Assembly (NCBI GenBank): GCA_051010055.1 | Contig: JBPCVY010000190.1 | Coordinates: 1 to 14,761, forward strand | DNA from: CAJQND01 sp051010055 | GTDB taxonomy: Bacteria; Pseudomonadota; Alphaproteobacteria; Rhizobiales; CAJQND01 | DNA length: 14,761 bases | Direction of reading: 5' to 3' | Part shown: piece after piece, positions 1 to 6,385 of the stretch | Position numbering within the stretch: position 1 is the first letter of the stretch | Layout of the letters: the number at the start of each line of letters is the position of its first letter | Notes under the pieces: generated by a model | Seen by the model: only the letters and a program-made list of their open reading frames with translations | Told to the model about the DNA's origin: nothing | Databases searched by the model: none | Position numbers and translations under genes: made by a program

Positions 1-48
1 CTGCTGCAATAAAGACCCAATCAACAAGCCGGGAACACAAAAAATCAC

Positions 49-90
49 TTTACATTTCGAAAAAATTAGTTATATCGAAATGAAGTGGAG
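49..90 (+). promoter_or_regulatory. Promoter, operator and RBS of the arsR-permease operon
   Basis: A -35-like TTTACA (49-54) lies 16 bases before a -10-like TATATC (71-76). An 8-base inverted repeat, CATTTCGA (53-60) and TCGAAATG (75-82), with a 14-base spacer overlaps both promoter boxes. This is the arrangement expected for an ArsR-type dimer that represses its own promoter. A GGAG Shine-Dalgarno (87-90) precedes the ATG at 99 by 8 bases. The repeat and boxes are seen directly; repression by the product of the next gene is inferred. Confidence 0.6.
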
Positions 91-98
91 AATGAACC

Positions 99-413
99 AT
101 GCAAGAATCTGTTGCAGCAACCGCCCTTGGGGCACTTGGAAATGAAACCCGCCTTGCCCTTTTCCAGCTTTTGGTGAGGGCCGGGGACGATGGCCTGGCG
201 GTAAATGATATTCAGCACGTGCTGGGAGTTCCACTGTCCACCCTCTCCCATCACATCCGCACGCTGGCGCAGGCAGGCCTTATTGTTCAGGAACGCAGTG
301 GCCGTGAGATTATCTCCCGCGCCGATTATACAGTGATGCATGATCTGGTCGGTTTCCTGACAGAGGAATGCTGCACCGGGGTTGAACTTAACCGTGGCAG
401 CGATGCCGCCTGA
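99..413 (+). CDS. arsR: ArsR-family metalloregulatory repressor
   Basis: A 104-residue winged-helix repressor of the ArsR/SmtB family, normal in length. The helix-turn-helix spans about residues 34-62, with the recognition helix at VPLSTLSHHIRTLAQAGLI (44-62) and the beta-wing at 63-77. The usual As(III) motif of enterobacterial ArsR (ELCVCDL in the DNA-binding helix) is absent; that stretch reads LAVNDIQHVL. The only cysteines are an adjacent pair, C91-C92, close to the C-terminus. Repressors of the AfArsR/SpArsR type bind arsenicals with C-terminal cysteines; a two-cysteine version is associated with methylarsenite sensing, as I recall. The gene starts at an ATG 8 bases after GGAG and lies 24 bases before a permease gene, so it probably controls itself and that permease. 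The family is certain; the inducer is inferred. Confidence 0.92.
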   Translation: MQESVAATALGALGNETRLALFQLLVRAGDDGLAVNDIQHVLGVPLSTLSHHIRTLAQAGLIVQERSGREIISRADYTVMHDLVGFLTEECCTGVELNRGSDAA

Positions 414-437
414 ACGGAGCCGTAGCCCGATTAAACT

Positions 438-1508
438 ATGAGTGAAGTCGCCACCCCCGCCCCCAAGCACCCGCTACGTGATGCTTTTTCCTGGCTGAAG
501 TCTGAACCTGCCGTTGTGGCGCTGTTGATTGGCCTTGGCGTTTTAGCAACAGTCGACCGGTCGCAAGTGCTGCCCAGCATTACGTTTACGTTTAAGGCAT
601 TTCTGGAAATGGCGCCCTATTTCATCATTGCGGTTGCCTTTGCTGCCTATGCCAAGGCAAGCGGGCTCGACGGGCTGGTGGCAAAAGCCTTCTCCGGCAA
701 TGCGGTAACAGCAATTATCATTGCATCGTTTGCCGGCGCCCTTTCGCCTTTTTGCTCTTGCGGCGTTATTCCGCTCATTGCGGCCATGTTGTCCGCCGGG
801 GTGCCGCTTGCCCCTGTCATGGCGTTCTGGATTGCATCGCCCATCATGGACCCAGAGATGTTCGTGCTTACAGCAGCGGGTATCGGCACCAATTTTGCCA
901 TCGCGAAAGCCATCGCCGCCATATGCATGGGGCTCATGGCAGGTTTCATAACCCACGGATTGCGCCACCGCCCGTTCCTGGCCAATCCCCTGCCCCAATC
1001 AGTAAATGTCGGGTGCGGAAGCTCAAGCTGCACGCCCGCATTTGATGCCTCGGCCCCTGTCACCGTGCACTGGAAGTTCTGGCGCCAGCAGTCCCGTGTG
1101 CAGGAATTCAAAACCGATATCGCTGAAATAGGCTGGTTCCTGGGCAAATGGCTCACCTTGGCCTTTTTTATCGAAAGCGTGATGATTGCCTATATCCAAC
1201 CGGACTGGGTTGCCTCCGCAATCGGCAACGAAAACCCGTTTGCCATTCCGCTCACCGCCATTATTGGCCTGCCATCTTATCTGAACGGTTATGCGGCTAT
1301 CCCGCTTACCGGTGGTTTGTTGCAGCTTGGTATGGCGCCGGGCGCTGCCATGACGTTCATGACAGCTGGTGCGGTATCCTCCATCCCAGCAGCAATCGCG
1401 GTTTATGCCATCGTGAAAAAGCCTGTCTTCGCGCTCTACGCAGCCCTTGGCATCACCGGCGCCATTCTTTCCGGCTATGCTTACCAGTTCAGCGGCGGGG
1501 TTTTGTAG
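438..1508 (+). CDS. ArsP/PF03773-family permease (probable organoarsenical or metal efflux)
   Basis: A 356-residue inner-membrane protein with about eight to ten hydrophobic segments (roughly 24-40, 58-75, 86-103, 108-132, 141-172, 235-255, 265-290 and 298-350). The family hallmark is SPFCSCGVIPL, with C106 and C108 inside a membrane segment, followed by PIMDPEM (135-141). A soluble loop at about 180-225 carries C193 and C198 (VGCGSSSCTP), a possible metal- or thiol-binding site. ArsP exports trivalent organoarsenicals; other PF03773 proteins have been linked to Cu/Zn or remain unknown. ArsP proper usually shows TPFCSCS, whereas here it is SPFCSCG, so the substrate is not settled. The gene follows arsR closely and is very likely co-transcribed with it. 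Its Shine-Dalgarno is poor (GGAG 18 bases upstream), which hints at coupled or weak translation. The downstream gene converges, with only 3 bases between the two. Confidence 0.85.
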   Translation: MSEVATPAPKHPLRDAFSWLKSEPAVVALLIGLGVLATVDRSQVLPSITFTFKAFLEMAPYFIIAVAFAAYAKASGLDGLVAKAFSGNAVTAIIIASFAGALSPFCSCGVIPLIAAMLSAGVPLAPVMAFWIASPIMDPEMFVLTAAGIGTNFAIAKAIAAICMGLMAGFITHGLRHRPFLANPLPQSVNVGCGSSSCTPAFDASAPVTVHWKFWRQQSRVQEFKTDIAEIGWFLGKWLTLAFFIESVMIAYIQPDWVASAIGNENPFAIPLTAIIGLPSYLNGYAAIPLTGGLLQLGMAPGAAMTFMTAGAVSSIPAAIAVYAIVKKPVFALYAALGITGAILSGYAYQFSGGVL

Positions 1509-1511
1509 GCG

Positions 1512-2126
1512 TCAGCCCAAAAGTTTAAGGGCTGCCGCAAGGCCGGCATCCGGGCTTGAAAGAACCATCTTTTCCGGCACAAGCGCTGCCGCCGGCGCCA
1601 TTGATGCCTGGGCAAGAGCAATTACATCTGCTGTTTGGGCCCGCGCGCAGTCGGCAATTTTTGCTGCATATGCATCGAAATCGCCTGCCCGGAAACGTGG
1701 CCATGCCCCCTCCACCATCACCAGCTCAATTAAGGCCCCGGTTTTGGCAGCAGCTTCTTCAAACAGCGCCTTGGTAGGTTCAATGGTGGTTTCAACGGCC
1801 ACCAGAACGGCAACCGAACCGCCGCCTTTTACGGCTTGTTCGGCAAGGGCGCGGTCGATACGCAAAATGTCAGGCCGGCCCAGGGCATCTGCCGCCGGCC
1901 CAAGGGTTGAGCATGTGAGCAAAACCGCATCTGCGTCAGCCGCAAGCTCTGTCAACACGTCTTGTGTTTGAGCGTTGAGCTCTTCGGTGAATTCTCCAGC
2001 TTCCTCTGCCCGGTTCAACAAATCATCGCGCAGAACGTGGCGGTGCTCAACGTTTCTGCCCGCCATCAAGTTCTTGAACAGTTCGTCATTCACTTTAGCT
2101 GTGTGCAGAAAACTCAGCTGTTTCAT
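1512..2126 (-). CDS. Asp/Glu-racemase-like protein, second catalytic Cys missing
   Basis: A 204-residue protein that resembles the Asp/Glu/hydantoin racemase fold (two Rossmann-like lobes, each normally giving one catalytic cysteine). The first cysteine site is clear: LLTCSTLGP, C72. At the matching place in the second lobe, where relatives read like VLGCAGM, this protein has IALAQASMAPAA (169-180). The second cysteine is gone; C160 lies too early to replace it. A two-base racemase mechanism is therefore doubtful. The start is chosen at ATG 2126 (ATG 2129 is equally possible), because GGAAG lies 5-8 bases upstream (2135-2139). A longer version starting with GTG at 2195, overlapping the previous stop, has no Shine-Dalgarno and an atypical N-terminus. 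The substrate is unknown. It follows the GFA gene by 65 bases and could share its transcript. Confidence 0.72.
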   Translation of the reverse strand: MKQLSFLHTAKVNDELFKNLMAGRNVEHRHVLRDDLLNRAEEAGEFTEELNAQTQDVLTELAADADAVLLTCSTLGPAADALGRPDILRIDRALAEQAVKGGGSVAVLVAVETTIEPTKALFEEAAAKTGALIELVMVEGAWPRFRAGDFDAYAAKIADCARAQTADVIALAQASMAPAAALVPEKMVLSSPDAGLAAALKLLG

Positions 2127-2191
2127 CATTCCAACTTCCAAACAAAATGCAGCCCGACTGAAATAGGCAGGCCGGTTGCCAAGGCATACGT

Positions 2192-2602
2192 TCACTTTTT
2201 GGGCGGTCTTTTGTCAAATGCGGGAACCCCTTCCGGGATGTGGTGGAATTCCTGTTGATCGCACGTGTAAATCGCAACATTTGCGGTGAAAATTGACGGA
2301 TCGTCCAATGTGCCAACTTTTACAATCATTGCATTCGGCGTACTTGGACTTTGAGACCCTATGGCTGTTCCACAGTTGGAGCAAAAGTGACGATGCACCG
2401 GATTTTCAAGATCATCTCTCGCAAAGTCAGAAATTTTTCCCTGTGTATATGAGAAGCTATCAAGCCCGAAAATCATCACTACATTGGGGTTTCCCCCAGT
2501 GATGTACTGGCACTCCCGGCAGTGGCATTGAAGAGCTGCTTTCAATGGGCCATCAATCCGGTAGCGAACATTCCCGCAATAGCACCCACCTGTGGCTTGC
2601 AT
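2192..2602 (-). CDS. GFA-family (Gfa/CENP-V) zinc-binding protein
   Basis: A 136-residue cytoplasmic protein of the GFA family, named after the glutathione-dependent formaldehyde-activating enzyme. The zinc ligands are in the expected order: C7 and C9 (GGCYCGNVRY), C26, C28 and C31 (CHCRECQ), and C74 and C77 (CSNCGT). The length is normal for stand-alone members. Most members have no proven reaction, and true Gfa activity is shown for very few, so the formaldehyde role should not be assumed. An S-formylglutathione hydrolase gene lies about 10 kb away in this window but not next to it. The ATG start is preceded by AGGTAGGT at 4-11 bases. The gene lies after the ilvC terminator and probably has its own promoter (2642-2670). 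Confidence 0.88.
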   Translation of the reverse strand: MQATGGCYCGNVRYRIDGPLKAALQCHCRECQYITGGNPNVVMIFGLDSFSYTQGKISDFARDDLENPVHRHFCSNCGTAIGSQSPSTPNAMIVKVGTLDDPSIFTANVAIYTCDQQEFHHIPEGVPAFDKRPPKK

Positions 2603-2641
2603 GCATACCTACCTGTTCAATCCGCAACCCGTTGTTGCCCC

Positions 2642-2670
2642 AGTCTAAGGGTCCAGCCTGCCCATAACAA
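2642..2670 (-). promoter_or_regulatory. Candidate promoter for the GFA gene
   Basis: On the minus strand TTGTTA (2670-2665) is followed after 17 bases by TAGACT (2647-2642); each box matches the housekeeping consensus at four of six positions. The -35 box directly follows the T-run of the ilvC terminator, which makes sense if transcription restarts here. The match is moderate and unsupported by anything else. Confidence 0.35.
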
Positions 2671-2671
2671 C

Positions 2672-2698
2672 AAAAAGCCGCCTCTGAGAGACGGCTTT
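2672..2698 (-). terminator. Intrinsic terminator of ilvC
   Basis: Read on the minus strand, AAAGCCG (2698-2692) pairs with CGGCTTT (2680-2674). An inner CTC/GAG helix adds three pairs across a one-base mismatch, and the run ends in TTTTT (2676-2672). It starts 30 bases after the ilvC stop codon. The GC-rich stem plus T-run is a standard Rho-independent terminator. Confidence 0.85.
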
Positions 2699-2728
2699 CA
2701 GCTTAACTGCTTGTCACCTGACCGGGGA

Positions 2729-3748
2729 TTAGTTCTTTTCCTTGTCCACAAGGGCGCCGGCTTTAATCCATGGCATCATGCCGCGAAGGCGTTCACCAAC
2801 TTCCTCGATCGGATGGGCATCGTTCAGCCGGCGTGTGCCTTTGAAACGGGCCTGGCCAGCTTTGCACTCGGCAATCCACTCAGAAGTGAACTTCCCGGTC
2901 TGGATGTCGTGCAGAACGCGCTTCATTTCCGCTTTGGTCTCATCAGTTATGATGCGCGGGCCGGACATGTACTCACCCCATTCCGCAGTATTGGAAATGG
3001 AGTAGTTCATGTTGGCAATGCCACCTTCATAGATGAGATCGACAATGAGCTTCACCTCGTGCAGGCATTCAAAGTAAGCCATTTCCGGGGCGTAACCGGC
3101 CTCAACAAGGGTTTCGAAACCAGCGCGAATCAGCTCCACCAGGCCGCCGCAAAGGACCACCTGCTCGCCGAACAGGTCGGTCTCGCACTCTTCCTTGAAT
3201 GTGGTTTCGATGACGCCGGAACGTCCTCCGCCAATGGCGCAGGCATATGACAGGGCAATATCGTGCGCATTGCCCGATGAGTCCTGATCAATCGCAATCA
3301 GGCATGGCACACCGCCGCCCTTCTGAAACTCGCCGCGCACGGTGTGGCCCGGGCCCTTCGGCGCAATCATAATGACATCAATAGTGTCACGGGGCTCAAT
3401 GAGGTTGAAGTGCACGTTCAAGCCATGAGCAAATGCAATTGCTGCACCGTCCTTGATGTTAGGGGCGATTTCATCGCGCCAGATATCGGCCTGCAGTTCG
3501 TCTGGTGTTGCCATCATCATCACGTCGGCCCAGGCGGCTGCATCTGCAACGGTTTTCACCGGCAGGCCTGCAGCTTCGGCCTTCTTGGCTGACGAAGAAC
3601 CAGGCCGCAGCGCAATCGCCACTTCCTTCACGCCACTATCATGCAGGTTCAGCGCATGGGCATGCCCCTGGCTGCCAAAGCCGATGATCGCAACTTTCTT
3701 TCCTTTGATGAGATTAACATCTGCATCTGTGTCGTAATAAACGCGCAT
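2729..3748 (-). CDS. ilvC: Ketol-acid reductoisomerase (NADP+)
   Basis: Catalyses the second step of valine, leucine and isoleucine synthesis: Mg-dependent isomerisation and NADPH reduction of 2-acetolactate or 2-aceto-2-hydroxybutyrate. It has 339 residues, the usual short class I length. The N-terminal Rossmann domain has GFGSQG (23-28); LRPGSSSAKK (47-56), with R48 and serines, indicates NADPH. The catalytic KGPGH begins at K131. The metal-binding Asp and Glu of the C-terminal domain are present at D191 and E195 (ETDLFGEQ) and at E227 and E231. The start is taken at ATG 3748, with GGGG 8 bases upstream; in-frame upstream codons (TTG 3856, ATG 3769) would add residues foreign to the family. 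It lies 151 bases after ilvH, behind a strong hairpin, and ends at a clear terminator. It probably belongs to the ilvIH transcript but may be expressed at a different level. Confidence 0.97.
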   Translation of the reverse strand: MRVYYDTDADVNLIKGKKVAIIGFGSQGHAHALNLHDSGVKEVAIALRPGSSSAKKAEAAGLPVKTVADAAAWADVMMMATPDELQADIWRDEIAPNIKDGAAIAFAHGLNVHFNLIEPRDTIDVIMIAPKGPGHTVRGEFQKGGGVPCLIAIDQDSSGNAHDIALSYACAIGGGRSGVIETTFKEECETDLFGEQVVLCGGLVELIRAGFETLVEAGYAPEMAYFECLHEVKLIVDLIYEGGIANMNYSISNTAEWGEYMSGPRIITDETKAEMKRVLHDIQTGKFTSEWIAECKAGQARFKGTRRLNDAHPIEEVGERLRGMMPWIKAGALVDKEKN

Positions 3749-3850
3749 TTTCGCATCCCCTGCTGTCATGAAAACCCACGCCGGGAGTTTTGAGCGGCGG
3801 GGCAACGTCTTGTAATTTCCGGCGAGTGTCTTACCTGCCTTCACGCTCAC

Positions 3851-3886
3851 GGGCAATGGCCGATGTTACGGCGCGGCCAATTGCCC
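3851..3886 (-). other. Long intergenic hairpin between ilvH and ilvC
   Basis: Read on the minus strand, GGGCAATTGGCCG (3886-3874) pairs with CGGCCATTGCCC (3862-3851), giving 12 base pairs with one bulged base and an 11-base loop. No T-run follows, so a simple intrinsic terminator is unlikely. It sits 13 bases after the ilvH stop. Likely roles are mRNA stabilisation or processing, or partial (possibly Rho-linked) attenuation that lowers ilvC relative to ilvIH. The stem is seen; the role is inferred. Confidence 0.6.
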
Positions 3887-3899
3887 TTCATTCGAAATC

Positions 3900-4421
3900 C
3901 TATGAACCCATGCCCTTTACACCGCGCGAAATTGCGGCGATGCCGGTGCGCGAGACTTCTACAAGGCCAAGCGGGCCCATGAGCGTGATGAACTGGTCGA
4001 TCTTGTTCGTGCGCCCGGTGATCTCAAAAACAAAGCTTTCGGTTGTCGCATCAATAATCTGCGCGCGAAACGCCTCTGCCAAGCGCAGGGATTCAACCCG
4101 GTGCTCGCCCTTGCCGGCAACCTTTACCAGCGCCAGCTCCCGCTCCACGCCGTTGCCAGTTACGGTCAGATCAACAACCGAATGCACGGGCACCAGTCTG
4201 TCCAGCTGCGCCTTGATCTGCTCAATCACCTGGGGCGTTCCTGTTGTGATCATGGTGATGCGCGAAACATGTTCTTCATGTTCTGTTTCTGTCACCGTGA
4301 GCGATTCAATGTTGTAACCGCGCCCGGAAAAAAGCCCCACAACGCGGGCCAGAACCCCCGGTTCATTGTCTACAAGCACTGAAATCGTGTGGCTTTCGTT
4401 TTGCTCAACTTGTTTCAACAT
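3900..4421 (-). CDS. ilvH: Acetolactate synthase small (regulatory) subunit
   Basis: A 173-residue regulatory subunit of acetohydroxyacid synthase, the first common step of branched-chain amino acid synthesis. It binds the large subunit, raises its activity and gives feedback inhibition by valine. The N-terminal ACT domain is at about 10-85 (ISVLVDNEPGVLARVVGLFS, then GYNIESLTV). The C-terminal ALS_ss_C domain follows (about 95-165), including ESFVFEITGRTNKIDQFITLM. The length matches IlvH/IlvN of other proteobacteria. It lies 31 bases after ilvI, the normal order, in the same direction. The Shine-Dalgarno is weak (GAGTG ending 2 bases before the ATG), so its translation may depend on that of ilvI. 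Confidence 0.96.
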   Translation of the reverse strand: MLKQVEQNESHTISVLVDNEPGVLARVVGLFSGRGYNIESLTVTETEHEEHVSRITMITTGTPQVIEQIKAQLDRLVPVHSVVDLTVTGNGVERELALVKVAGKGEHRVESLRLAEAFRAQIIDATTESFVFEITGRTNKIDQFITLMGPLGLVEVSRTGIAAISRGVKGMGS

Positions 4422-4452
4422 TTCACTCTTTCATTGTTTTTACGCCCCAGCG

Positions 4453-6213
4453 TTAGACGAGAACCTTGCCCTTTTCGGAAATGGCTTCGCCGATATCTTC
4501 CTCTTCATCGCCCAAAAGCATGTTGTTGTGGGCCTCACCAGAGGGGATCATTGGGAAGCAGTTGGCCTCCTTGGTCACAACACAGTCGAACAATACCGGA
4601 CCATCAGCATTGATCATCTTCATAATTGCATCGTCCAGCTCATCTGGCGTTTGTGCGCGGATGCCGGTGCAGCCGAACGCTTCGGCCATTTTTACAAAGT
4701 CCGGCAATGCTTCTGAGTAGCTCTCCGAGTAGCGCCCGCCATGGAGCAGCTCCTGCCACTGGCGCACCATGCCCATATACTGATTATTGAGAATGAAAAT
4801 CTTGATGGGCAGGCGATACTGAACGGCGGTTGCCATTTCCTGCATGGTCATTTGCACCGAGGCTTCGCCTGCAATGTCGATGACCAGGCTGTCAGGATGC
4901 GCCATCTGCGTTCCCACCGCTGCCGGCAGCCCATAGCCCATGGTGCCGAGCCCGCCTGAGGTCATCCACCTGTTGGGTTCTTCGAACTTGTAGAATTGCG
5001 CAGCCCACATCTGGTGCTGGCCCACTTCGGTGGTGATGTAGGTATCGCGGTCTTTGGTCAATTCATAAAGGCGTTGAATGGCGTATTGAGGCATGATCGC
5101 GTCGTCGCGCAGCTTGTATTTCAGGCAGTCGCGGGCGCGCCATTCTTCAATCTGTTTCCACCACCCTTTGAGAGCCGCGGTTTTTTGTTCCGGCTGGCGG
5201 GCTTTCCAAACACGGATCATGTCTTCCAGCACATGCGCCACATCGCCAATAATAGGAATATCAACCTGGATGTTCTTGTTGATCGAAGATGGGTCAATAT
5301 CGATGTGGATTTTGGTTGAATCCGGGGAAAATGCATCTACCCGGCCGGTAATCCGGTCATCGAAGCGTGCGCCGATGCACACCATCACATCGCAATCATG
5401 CATCGCCATGTTGGCTTCGTAGGTGCCGTGCATGCCCAGCATGCCCAAAAACTTATCATCGGATGCAGGAAACGCCCCAAGCCCCATCAAGGTGGAAGTA
5501 ACGGGAAAGCCAGTCATCTTTGCCAATGTGCGCAACAGCTGGGAGGCGCCCGGGCCTGAGTTGATAACCCCGCCGCCGGTGTAAAGAATGGGCCGCTCCG
5601 CATTGGCCATCAGCTCAATCGCCTCGCGGATGGCGCTCTGATCGCCCTTTACCCTTGGCTTGTAGGTTTTATGGGCAACGTTGGAGGGGCCGGCATACAT
5701 GCCGGTGGCGAACTGAATATCTTTCGGGATGTCGACCACGACCGGGCCTGGCCGGCCGGAAGCTGCCACATAAAAAGCCTCGTGCAGCACGCGGGCCAAA
5801 TCGTTGACATCTTTGACCAGATAGTTGTGCTTTGTGCACGGGCGGGTGATGCCGACGGTGTCACACTCCTGGAATGCGTCATTGCCGATAAGATGCGTCG
5901 GCACCTGGCCGGAAATCAGCACCATGGGAATGGAATCCATCATTGCATCGGTCAGTCCGGTCACAGCATTTGTTGCGCCGGGCCCGGATGTCACCAGAAC
6001 AACCCCAACCTTGCCGGTTGAACGGGCATAGCCTTCAGCAGCGTGGGTTGCCCCCTGCTCATGGCGCACGAGAATGTGGCGGACCGCATTTTGCTGGAAC
6101 AATTCATCATAAATCGGGAGCACGGCGCCGCCCGGATAACCAAATACGTGCTCCACATCCTGGTCCGCCAACGCTTTCAGAACGATTTGCGAACCTGTCA
6201 TTTCCTTACTCAT
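4453..6213 (-). CDS. ilvI: Acetolactate synthase large (catalytic) subunit
   Basis: A 586-residue thiamine-diphosphate enzyme that joins two pyruvates to 2-acetolactate, or pyruvate and 2-oxobutyrate to 2-aceto-2-hydroxybutyrate. It has three domains: the pyrimidine-binding domain, with catalytic glutamate E52 in VRHEQGATHAAEGYAR; the central FAD-binding domain (about 190-330, with IGARFDDRITG); and the diphosphate-binding domain from about 375. The thiamine/Mg motif usually starts GDG and ends NN. Here it reads AGEASVQM (448-455) and ends N476-N477, so the metal-ligand aspartate is glutamate (E450) and the second glycine is alanine. The rest of the active site is intact, so the enzyme is probably active. 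ATG 6213 has GGAG 8 bases upstream (6225-6222). It could equally be named ilvB; the pairing with ilvH favours ilvI. An attenuator precedes it. Confidence 0.97.
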   Translation of the reverse strand: MSKEMTGSQIVLKALADQDVEHVFGYPGGAVLPIYDELFQQNAVRHILVRHEQGATHAAEGYARSTGKVGVVLVTSGPGATNAVTGLTDAMMDSIPMVLISGQVPTHLIGNDAFQECDTVGITRPCTKHNYLVKDVNDLARVLHEAFYVAASGRPGPVVVDIPKDIQFATGMYAGPSNVAHKTYKPRVKGDQSAIREAIELMANAERPILYTGGGVINSGPGASQLLRTLAKMTGFPVTSTLMGLGAFPASDDKFLGMLGMHGTYEANMAMHDCDVMVCIGARFDDRITGRVDAFSPDSTKIHIDIDPSSINKNIQVDIPIIGDVAHVLEDMIRVWKARQPEQKTAALKGWWKQIEEWRARDCLKYKLRDDAIMPQYAIQRLYELTKDRDTYITTEVGQHQMWAAQFYKFEEPNRWMTSGGLGTMGYGLPAAVGTQMAHPDSLVIDIAGEASVQMTMQEMATAVQYRLPIKIFILNNQYMGMVRQWQELLHGGRYSESYSEALPDFVKMAEAFGCTGIRAQTPDELDDAIMKMINADGPVLFDCVVTKEANCFPMIPSGEAHNNMLLGDEEEDIGEAISEKGKVLV

Positions 6214-6259
6214 GCTTCCAACTCCACTTGCTCGTCAGCCCTAATGCGAATAATGCAAC

Positions 6260-6282
6260 AAAAAAGGCCCCGTTCGGGACCT
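6260..6282 (-). terminator. Attenuator terminator in the ilvIH leader
   Basis: On the minus strand AGGTCCC (6282-6276) pairs with GGGGCCT (6271-6265), seven pairs with one G-U, around a GAAC loop. It runs into TTTTTT (6265-6260). It lies about 46 bases before the ilvI start, inside the leader and downstream of a leader peptide rich in Leu, Ile and Val codons. It is therefore best read as the terminator of a ribosome-mediated attenuator rather than the end of miaA, which stops upstream of the ilv promoter. Confidence 0.82.
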
Positions 6283-6286
6283 GGGT

Positions 6287-6332
6287 GCGCACTACCGTTC
6301 GGAGGTGATATCACATCACCCCGGCAGCGCGC
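6287..6332 (-). promoter_or_regulatory. Composite pause/protector hairpin of the ilv attenuator
   Basis: On the minus strand the last codons of the leader peptide contain GCGCGCTGCC (6332-6323), which pairs along ten positions (two G-U) with GGTAGTGCGC (6296-6287). Nested inside, GGGGTGAT (6322-6315) pairs with ATCACCTC (6309-6302) around the leader stop codon. A ribosome stalled on codons 4-8 would cover the outer left arm and break the structure. The freed right side includes ACCT (6306-6303), which can pair with AGGT of the terminator arm, a weak candidate antiterminator. The pairings were read by eye, without energy calculation. Confidence 0.6.
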
Positions 6333-6358
6333 TTCAATACTACAATAAGCTTGCCCAT
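6311..6358 (-). CDS. ilvL: ilvIH leader peptide (attenuation control peptide)
   Basis: A 15-codon open frame reading MGKLIVVLKRAAGVM. Codons 4-8 are Leu-Ile-Val-Val-Leu, exactly the three amino acids made by the downstream pathway. The ATG at 6358 follows GGGA (6370-6367) by 8 bases, and the start is about 28 bases downstream of a good promoter. The TGA stop lies inside the nested hairpin that precedes the terminator. In the known attenuation mechanism, shortage of the charged tRNAs stalls the ribosome on these codons, prevents the terminator from forming and lets transcription enter ilvI. The peptide itself should have no other function. The order promoter, peptide, hairpins, terminator, ilvI is complete, so confidence is high for so short a frame. 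The symbol is given by analogy with enterobacterial leader peptides. Confidence 0.82.
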   Translation of the reverse strand: MGKLIVVLKRAAGVM

Positions 6359-6385
6359 AGCGGCTTTCCCTCAAATAGCGCGCGC

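Noticed and set aside
1513..1534. CAGCCC/GGGCTG stem at the convergent permease and racemase-like junction, as a terminator
   Set aside because: Only six pairs, a 10-base loop, no T-run on either strand, and it lies within coding sequence; too weak to call.
2522..3250. Plus-strand open frame of 242 codons opposite ilvC
   Set aside because: It is antisense to a certain gene, has no recognisable domain or ribosome site, and crosses the ilvC terminator; it is a shadow of codon bias.
3749..3856. N-terminal extension of IlvC from TTG 3856 or ATG 3769
   Set aside because: IlvC has a strongly conserved MRVYYD start, and ATG 3748 has its own Shine-Dalgarno and gives the standard 339 residues.
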